Of a stretch of DNA of 19,403 nt, positions 15,156 through 19,403 are shown piece after piece. The first letter of the stretch is position 1; each line of letters begins with the position of its first letter. The notes beneath the pieces were generated by a model. It was not told the origin of the DNA. It did no database searches and saw only the letters and a program-made list of their open reading frames with translations. Source of the stretch: JADFUS01 sp036653215 (GTDB lineage Bacteria > Bacteroidota > Bacteroidia > Bacteroidales > Rikenellaceae); contig JAVVUK010000024.1 of NCBI GenBank assembly GCA_036653215.1, positions 1-19,403 of the forward strand, given 5' to 3'. Both the position numbers and the translations under genes were made by a program.

Positions 15156-16349
15156 ATGGATAATAGATCAACAGAAATAAGGAGACCAAAGCTATGGACT
15201 CGTGATTTTATATATGCCTTTTTGGCAAACTTGTTTATGTTCTTTTCTTTTTATCTATTAGTCCCAGTCCTTCCTTTTTATGTTATAAAAGAGTTGGGTT
15301 CTTCGGAGTCTATGGCTGGTGTCGTGCTTTCGTTATATACGCTGTCGGCTCTTATGATAAGACCTTTTTCTGGGTATATGGTAGATAGCTTTTCTCGTAA
15401 GCCATTATACATAATCTGTTATTCTACCTTTGCCACTATATTTGCAGGCTATCTCATTGCAACAACCCTCACTCTGTTTATCATCTTACGTGTGGTTCAC
15501 GGTTTGGCGTTTGGTATGAACTCAGTTTCTGGAAACACATTGGCGGTAGATATAATGCCTTCCGAAAGGCGTGGAGAGGGTATCGGCTATTTTGGGATGT
15601 CTTCGAATATAGCTATGGCGTTAGGACCTATGGTGGGGCTATTTTTATACAATTCATCTACGTTTTCTGTTATTTTTATCGCTACTCTTACATCTTCTTT
15701 GATTGGCTTGTTCGTTGCATCCCAAATTAGAGCTCCAAAAAGGCTAATACCTCATACCAAAGAGGTGGTTTCCTTAGACCGTTTCATACTCATAAAAGGA
15801 CTTCCACAAGCGTTTGTGCTTGTGGTTATGGCTTTTGGATATGGTATAATATGTAATTATATAGGTCTTTATAGCGACAAGATGGGCTTTGGCGGTGCGG
15901 CTGGTTTCTTCTTTACTCTCTTAGCATTAGGGCTTGTCGGAGCGAGGCTCCTCTCGGCAAATCTTATAAATAAAGGTCTGATGACAAAGTTGGTATATTT
16001 AGGATCTATGTTCCTTTTCTTAGGATATCTTTGTTTTGTGGTTAGTGGCAGTTTAGTCTCCTTTTACCTCTCAGCATTACTTTTGGGGCTTGGATTTGGA
16101 TATTTCTCACCTACTATGCAAACCATGTTTATAAATTTAGCTCCTCATGATCGTCGTGGTACGGCAAATTCAACATACCTAACTTCATGGGATTTGGGTA
16201 TTGGCACGGGTATCCTCACTGGTGGTGGACTTATTGAGCAATATGGCTTTACTGTTGTATTTTCTATTTGTGTCTTCTCGGTAGTTGTAGGGCTTCTCTT
16301 TTCAGTATTTGTGGCAGGTCCTTATTTCCAAAAAAACAAGTTGAGATAA
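15156..16349 (+). CDS. Major facilitator superfamily (MFS) permease
   Basis: A 397-residue inner-membrane secondary transporter with about 12 hydrophobic segments in two halves split by a charged loop near residues 190-205 (RAPKRLIPHTKEVV). The loop between segments 2 and 3 shows the MFS signature in the form RPFSGYMVDSFSRKPLY. The second half repeats a weak version (LINKGLMTKL). LRVVHGLAFGMNSVSGNTLAVDIMPSERRGEGIGYF resembles drug-efflux MFS members. The start at 15156 is chosen because the promoter would begin the transcript at about 15139. It gives a leader of only about 17 bases. The substrate is unknown; drug or sugar efflux are both possible. Confidence 0.92.
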   Translation: MDNRSTEIRRPKLWTRDFIYAFLANLFMFFSFYLLVPVLPFYVIKELGSSESMAGVVLSLYTLSALMIRPFSGYMVDSFSRKPLYIICYSTFATIFAGYLIATTLTLFIILRVVHGLAFGMNSVSGNTLAVDIMPSERRGEGIGYFGMSSNIAMALGPMVGLFLYNSSTFSVIFIATLTSSLIGLFVASQIRAPKRLIPHTKEVVSLDRFILIKGLPQAFVLVVMAFGYGIICNYIGLYSDKMGFGGAAGFFFTLLALGLVGARLLSANLINKGLMTKLVYLGSMFLFLGYLCFVVSGSLVSFYLSALLLGLGFGYFSPTMQTMFINLAPHDRRGTANSTYLTSWDLGIGTGILTGGGLIEQYGFTVVFSICVFSVVVGLLFSVFVAGPYFQKNKLR

Positions 16350-16507
16350 ATTTTGATGTTATTGGTTATGATATATTATAATTTATCTTTTATCGTTGGA
16401 ATTATTAACTAATAAATCAAATAATTATGAGTGGATTAATCATTTTCCATCCTAATTTTGGCGTTTAGTAGTAATCCGATATAAGACAAGTAAATAAAAA
16501 TAGCTTT

Positions 16508-17404
16508 TTAGTACTTATATTTAGATTGTATCTTCCTGTCTTTTATTGTTATGTCGAGCTCGTTGTCATATTTGCCTGTTATGGCCATATCTATAAAGTT
16601 GCAAATGTTATCTTGCATATAAAAACGAGGGAAGACGGCGACTTCGTGTTTCATGTTTTTATATTTGATAGCCATATATTTATATCTCCCTTTGTTAAAT
16701 ATTTTCACTAAGGCTTTAGTGCCGAACATCCCTTTTCTAAATACTTTTAACTTGTTGTAAACTACTGTTTTGTCTTTTGTGCCGTGATAAAATAGTGTCG
16801 GCGCAGGTGTCGAGGAATATCTTGGATTTCCAGTTTCTGAAAATAAAGCTCCTGCAAGAGAAACGACTCCTGCAAAATGAAAATCTTGAGGTAGCTCTTT
16901 TACTAATGCGCTTCTGTTTGCTAATTCATAGTCGGTCTGGAGAGCAGTTATAGCTCCGGCACTACTTCCAATAATGACTATACGTTTAGGATCTATGCCG
17001 AGTGTTTTGTTGTTTTCTATTATAAAACTTGTTGCAGAGACTAAATCTTCGGTTGCCATTTCTACTGCTTTAAAGGCAGGTTTAGGATTGAAAGCTCCAA
17101 CTTTTGAGGCTCCTTTTAATCCAAGCCTATAATCTATCGCAACGACAGTGTAGCCTCTATTTGCCATGTCGTTGAAAAATTCTACATTCTTTTCTTCTTG
17201 TCGAGAGCCGGTAACAAAACCGCCTCCAAAAACATAAAGCACACATATATTTTTGCGTATGGCCTCTTTGGGTTGATATACATCTAAAAATAGTGCGGTA
17301 GTATCTCTTTGGGCAAACTTATATGTTTTTACTTGCCCGAAAGATGAATGTGCCGAGATGAGGAAAATCGCAAATGTGAGCGATAATTTTATAAATCTAT
17401 TCAT
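16508..17404 (-). CDS. Secreted alpha/beta hydrolase (esterase/lipase-like)
   Basis: A 298-residue hydrolase with a signal peptide (residues 1-23, LSLTFAIFLISAHSSFG), so it acts in the periplasm or outside. The carboxylesterase-type features are in order: an oxyanion-hole segment VFGGGFVTGSR (58-68) in place of the usual HGGGF, AIDYRLG (89-95), the nucleophile elbow GSSAG (146-150) with Ser148, an acid Asp211 in YHGTKDKTV, and His253 in MKHEVA. The triad therefore looks complete. The C-terminus is basic. It follows a small zinc-ribbon gene by 29 bases on the same strand. The substrate is unknown; ester or acyl-sugar deacylation is plausible. Confidence 0.88.
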   Translation of the reverse strand: MNRFIKLSLTFAIFLISAHSSFGQVKTYKFAQRDTTALFLDVYQPKEAIRKNICVLYVFGGGFVTGSRQEEKNVEFFNDMANRGYTVVAIDYRLGLKGASKVGAFNPKPAFKAVEMATEDLVSATSFIIENNKTLGIDPKRIVIIGSSAGAITALQTDYELANRSALVKELPQDFHFAGVVSLAGALFSETGNPRYSSTPAPTLFYHGTKDKTVVYNKLKVFRKGMFGTKALVKIFNKGRYKYMAIKYKNMKHEVAVFPRFYMQDNICNFIDMAITGKYDNELDITIKDRKIQSKYKY

Positions 17405-17433
17405 TATAAATTGATGTGAAATTTAAATAATTT

Positions 17434-17649
17434 TTAATGTGTAAATATGCTTTTTAATTTTTTTGGTGTTCCTTTCCATGAACATCCAAAACAGTAGATC
17501 ACCTCTAAGTTAAACCCTTGTGTTGACATCCCTTCTTTTGCTGCAATAATATCATAGTCAGAGGTGACAAATACAGGAAGTTGTTCCCCATGTGCGTTTT
17601 TAACATATAGGTTAGTGATCGAACATTGTGGACAAATAAGTTTTTTCAT
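17434..17649 (-). CDS. Small zinc-ribbon-like protein (71 aa)
   Basis: A 71-residue protein with two CxxC pairs: CPQC at 6-9 and CFGC at 53-56, separated by about 43 residues, the arrangement of a zinc ribbon. Between them is a beta-rich stretch (LPVFVTSDYDII, GFNLEVIYC), followed by SWKGTPKKLK. I recall similar uncharacterised short proteins in Bacteroides, but no function. It is cytoplasmic by appearance. It starts 51 bases behind the MgtC/SapB gene and ends 29 bases before the hydrolase, so the three may share a transcript. Confidence 0.75.
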   Translation of the reverse strand: MKKLICPQCSITNLYVKNAHGEQLPVFVTSDYDIIAAKEGMSTQGFNLEVIYCFGCSWKGTPKKLKSIFTH

Positions 17650-17700
17650 AGCTGATTTTGTTAATTTGGTTCTTTATAGCAAATGAGATGCCGCACTTTC

Positions 17701-18369
17701 TCACTCTATCTTCTCTACCGTTACTTCAGGAAAGTTTTGTATCATTGAAAGCAGGTACCCCTCGTCGTAATTATTCTTCGATTTAATGACCATAGTTATG
17801 AGATAATAGGGAGAGCCGCCACGTTCCAATGTTTCCATTTGGTAAGAAATGATACGATACTCTTTAGAATTAAACGTTTCGGAAATTCTTTTTAGTATAT
17901 CCTTATGATTAGTAGAAAAAACTATTAACGAGCTTTTCATCCCTACACTCTTAAAAATATAGCTAAGCAGCTCAAGTCCTATGAGTGTCAATACCATAGC
18001 CGCAATTCCTAATACATACATCCCTGCACCGACGGCAAGTCCTATGCCTGCTGTTGCCCATAGCCCGGCGGCGGTTGTTAATCCTCGAATTATCTGTTTG
18101 TTAAAAATGATAGTCCCAGCTCCAATAAAACCGATGCCACTAACAACTTGTGCTGCTACACGGCTTGGGTCGAATGAGATGCCGCTTTCTCGTGCAACAT
18201 CCTGAAAACCATATTGTGATACTATCATAAGCAAAGCACTGCCCAAAGATACAAGGAAGTGTGTGCGGTATCCTGCCTCTTTAGCACGATATTCTCGGTC
18301 TAATCCGATGATAGAACCTAAAATACCTGCTACCAATAATCGGAATATAAAATCAAAATATAATGTCAT
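17701..18369 (-). CDS. MgtC/SapB-family membrane protein
   Basis: A 222-residue inner-membrane protein. Residues 1-140 form the MgtC/SapB domain: FIFRLLVAGILGSIIGLDREYRAKEAGYRTHFLVSLGSAL, then VVSGIGFIGAGTII and RGLTTAAGLWATAGIGLAVGAG, all strongly conserved signatures. About five membrane segments are visible. Residues 145-222 are a soluble C-terminal domain of ACT-like size. The start at 18369 (MTLYFDF) is chosen because the longer frame up to 18522 would run through the start of the divergent sirtuin gene. The family is linked to magnesium-limited growth and, in some pathogens, to ATP synthase control, but most chromosomal members are uncharacterised. Confidence 0.92.
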   Translation of the reverse strand: MTLYFDFIFRLLVAGILGSIIGLDREYRAKEAGYRTHFLVSLGSALLMIVSQYGFQDVARESGISFDPSRVAAQVVSGIGFIGAGTIIFNKQIIRGLTTAAGLWATAGIGLAVGAGMYVLGIAAMVLTLIGLELLSYIFKSVGMKSSLIVFSTNHKDILKRISETFNSKEYRIISYQMETLERGGSPYYLITMVIKSKNNYDEGYLLSMIQNFPEVTVEKIE

Positions 18370-18463
18370 AATTGTCTTTTCTTTTAATCTAAAACTTATG
18401 CTAAGATAAGTATTTTTTTTAAGAAGTAAGATAATATTTGTTATTTTTGTAAAAACATTTGTT

Positions 18464-19156
18464 ATGAAAAAGATAGTCGTTTTTACAGGTGCCGGAGTTA
18501 GTGCCGATAGTGGTCTTGCCACGTTTCGTGATTCTGATGGTCTATGGGCTTCATATAAGATTGAAGATGTATGTACTCCCGAAGCTTTAGTCCGTGATAG
18601 GAATAAGGTAATAGAATTTTATAATATCAGACGTAAAGAACTTTTAAGTAAAGAGCCTAATGCTGGGCATAGGGCTATTGTGCGTCTTGAGGAGGCTTTT
18701 GACGTGGATGTCGTTACTCAAAATATAGACGACCTTCACGAGAGGGCAGGGTCGAAGCGTGTCACTCACTTACATGGCGAACTTTTGAAGTTAAGAAGTA
18801 GTCGTAATGAGAACGCTACTGTTCCGATAAAAGGATGGGAGCAGCCTTTAGATGCTCGTCATGCCGATGGCTCGTTGTTGCGTCCTTTTGTTGTGTTTTT
18901 TGGGGAGAGCGTCCCTATGCTCGATAGGGCAATAGAGATAGTAAGGTCTGCCGACATGATGATTATTGTGGGGACTTCTTTGGCTGTATATCCTGCGGCT
19001 TCATTAGTAAATTATCTCCGTCCGGAAGTGCCTATATATCTTGTCGACCCGGCAGAGCCAAATACTTCAGGGGTGTTAAATAAGGTGACTCATATAAAAG
19101 CAAACTCTGCCATAGGGCTTCCTCCACTTGTAGATAGTTTGCTGAAAGGCGTTTAG
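18464..19156 (+). CDS. NAD-dependent protein deacylase (sirtuin, CobB-like)
   Basis: Removes acyl groups from lysine using NAD. It has 230 residues. The NAD-binding start is VVFTGAGVSADSGLATFRDSDGLW (5-28). FYNIRR (52-57) carries Tyr53 and Arg56, the pair that marks class III (SIRT5-like) sirtuins able to remove acidic acyl groups such as succinyl. TQNIDDLHERAGS (85-97), the catalytic His104 in HLHGEL, and GTSLAVYPAA (170-179) complete the core. The segment between HLHGEL and LRPFVVFFGE has no cysteine, so the usual four-cysteine zinc site is absent; the only cysteine is Cys37. A -7-like TATTTTTG lies at 18442-18449 with no clear -33. It is divergent from the MgtC/SapB gene. Confidence 0.93.
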   Translation: MKKIVVFTGAGVSADSGLATFRDSDGLWASYKIEDVCTPEALVRDRNKVIEFYNIRRKELLSKEPNAGHRAIVRLEEAFDVDVVTQNIDDLHERAGSKRVTHLHGELLKLRSSRNENATVPIKGWEQPLDARHADGSLLRPFVVFFGESVPMLDRAIEIVRSADMMIIVGTSLAVYPAASLVNYLRPEVPIYLVDPAEPNTSGVLNKVTHIKANSAIGLPPLVDSLLKGV

Positions 19157-19160
19157 CGAT

Positions 19161-19403
19161 TTATAAAATCTTTAGAGCCATAAACATATTACGATAAGAG
19201 TCTGCTTTCTTGTCTATCGCCATAGGGTAGGCACGAGATGAGGATGGCATACGGTAAAATAAAATTTCACGTCCTCCGAGTATGATGTTGCTGCTTTCTC
19301 CGATCTTAGGTTGTGAGCAATTTGTCGTTTCGCAAACCACATCCGTCGCTTTCTGCCCTGTCGTTACTATTGCTATACAATGAGGTAATTGTGACAATAA
19401 CTT
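19161..19403 (-). CDS. Uracil-DNA glycosylase family protein, 3' end only
   Basis: The frame is open from the window edge (19403) to the TAA at 19161-19163, giving the last 80 residues of a gene whose start lies outside. A possible TTG at 19397 is not a credible start. The segment FYRMPSSSRAYP, followed by KKADSYRNMF, resembles the C-terminal motif of uracil/deoxyinosine-DNA glycosylase family proteins, where this region contacts the DNA minor groove. IAIVTTGQKATD fits the preceding strand and turn. The catalytic N-terminal motif is outside the window, so the exact subfamily is open. It is convergent with the sirtuin, 4 bases apart. Confidence 0.65.
   Translation of the reverse strand, partial: KLLSQLPHCIAIVTTGQKATDVVCETTNCSQPKIGESSNIILGGREILFYRMPSSSRAYPMAIDKKADSYRNMFMALKIL

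Noticed and set aside
16427..16468. Plus-strand mini-ORF of 13 codons between the MFS permease and the hydrolase
   Set aside because: No promoter element and no recognised family. Chance is the simplest explanation in this AT-rich gap, which otherwise shows nothing clear.
18370..18522. Longer N-terminus for the MgtC/SapB protein (start at 18522)
   Set aside because: It would overlap the first 59 bases of the divergent sirtuin gene, and the extra residues do not fit the family. The MgtC/SapB domain begins right after the Met at 18369.

Overview
The window looks like a fragment of a low-GC Bacteroidales (phylum Bacteroidota) chromosome. The signs are a SusC/SusD pair, several promoters of the Bacteroidota type (TTTG, 19 bases, then TAnnTTTG), an almost complete lack of Shine-Dalgarno sequences, a LytTR two-component pair behind an outer-membrane barrel protein, and a tmRNA whose tag ends in LAA. 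I cannot name the family or genus. The sequence comes from a draft assembly: there is a run of exactly 100 N at 10590-10689.

Layout. Positions 1-2207 (+) hold the 3' end of an outer-membrane beta-barrel gene, then a LytS-type histidine kinase and a LytTR response regulator that overlap by 20 bases. Positions 2372-7247 (+) hold a promoter, a SusC-like TonB-dependent transporter, its SusD-like lipoprotein and a strong hairpin terminator. No glycan-degrading enzyme or sigma/anti-sigma pair accompanies them, so the substrate is unknown. Positions 7281-8306 (+) hold a cation diffusion facilitator with a cysteine-rich C-terminal tail. A possible 60-residue membrane protein (-) and a 344-base AT-rich stretch with several inverted repeats follow, then a membrane-anchored AraC-type regulator (8843-9937, +).

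A 17-bp perfect hairpin at 9956-10002 separates that regulator from the convergent tmRNA gene ssrA (10004-10398, -). Upstream of ssrA lies a palindromic repeat present at least twice with a 122-base period, interrupted by the assembly gap. The nearest good promoter for ssrA lies beyond the repeats at 10766-10796, back to back with the murB promoter. The cluster murB-tilS-msrA (+) covers cell-wall precursor synthesis, tRNA-Ile modification and repair of oxidised methionine. It meets a convergent EamA permease (-) tail to tail with a 4-base overlap.

A PepSY-like periplasmic protein (-) and an MFS permease (+) diverge from about 15100. A secreted alpha/beta hydrolase, a small zinc-ribbon protein and an MgtC/SapB protein lie in a row on the minus strand (16508-18369) and may be one operon. 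A sirtuin (+) and the 3' end of a probable uracil-DNA glycosylase family gene (-) close the window.

Most of this is ordinary chromosomal content. I found no clear new multi-gene system. The least explained part is the palindromic repeat array lying between a consensus promoter and the tmRNA gene.
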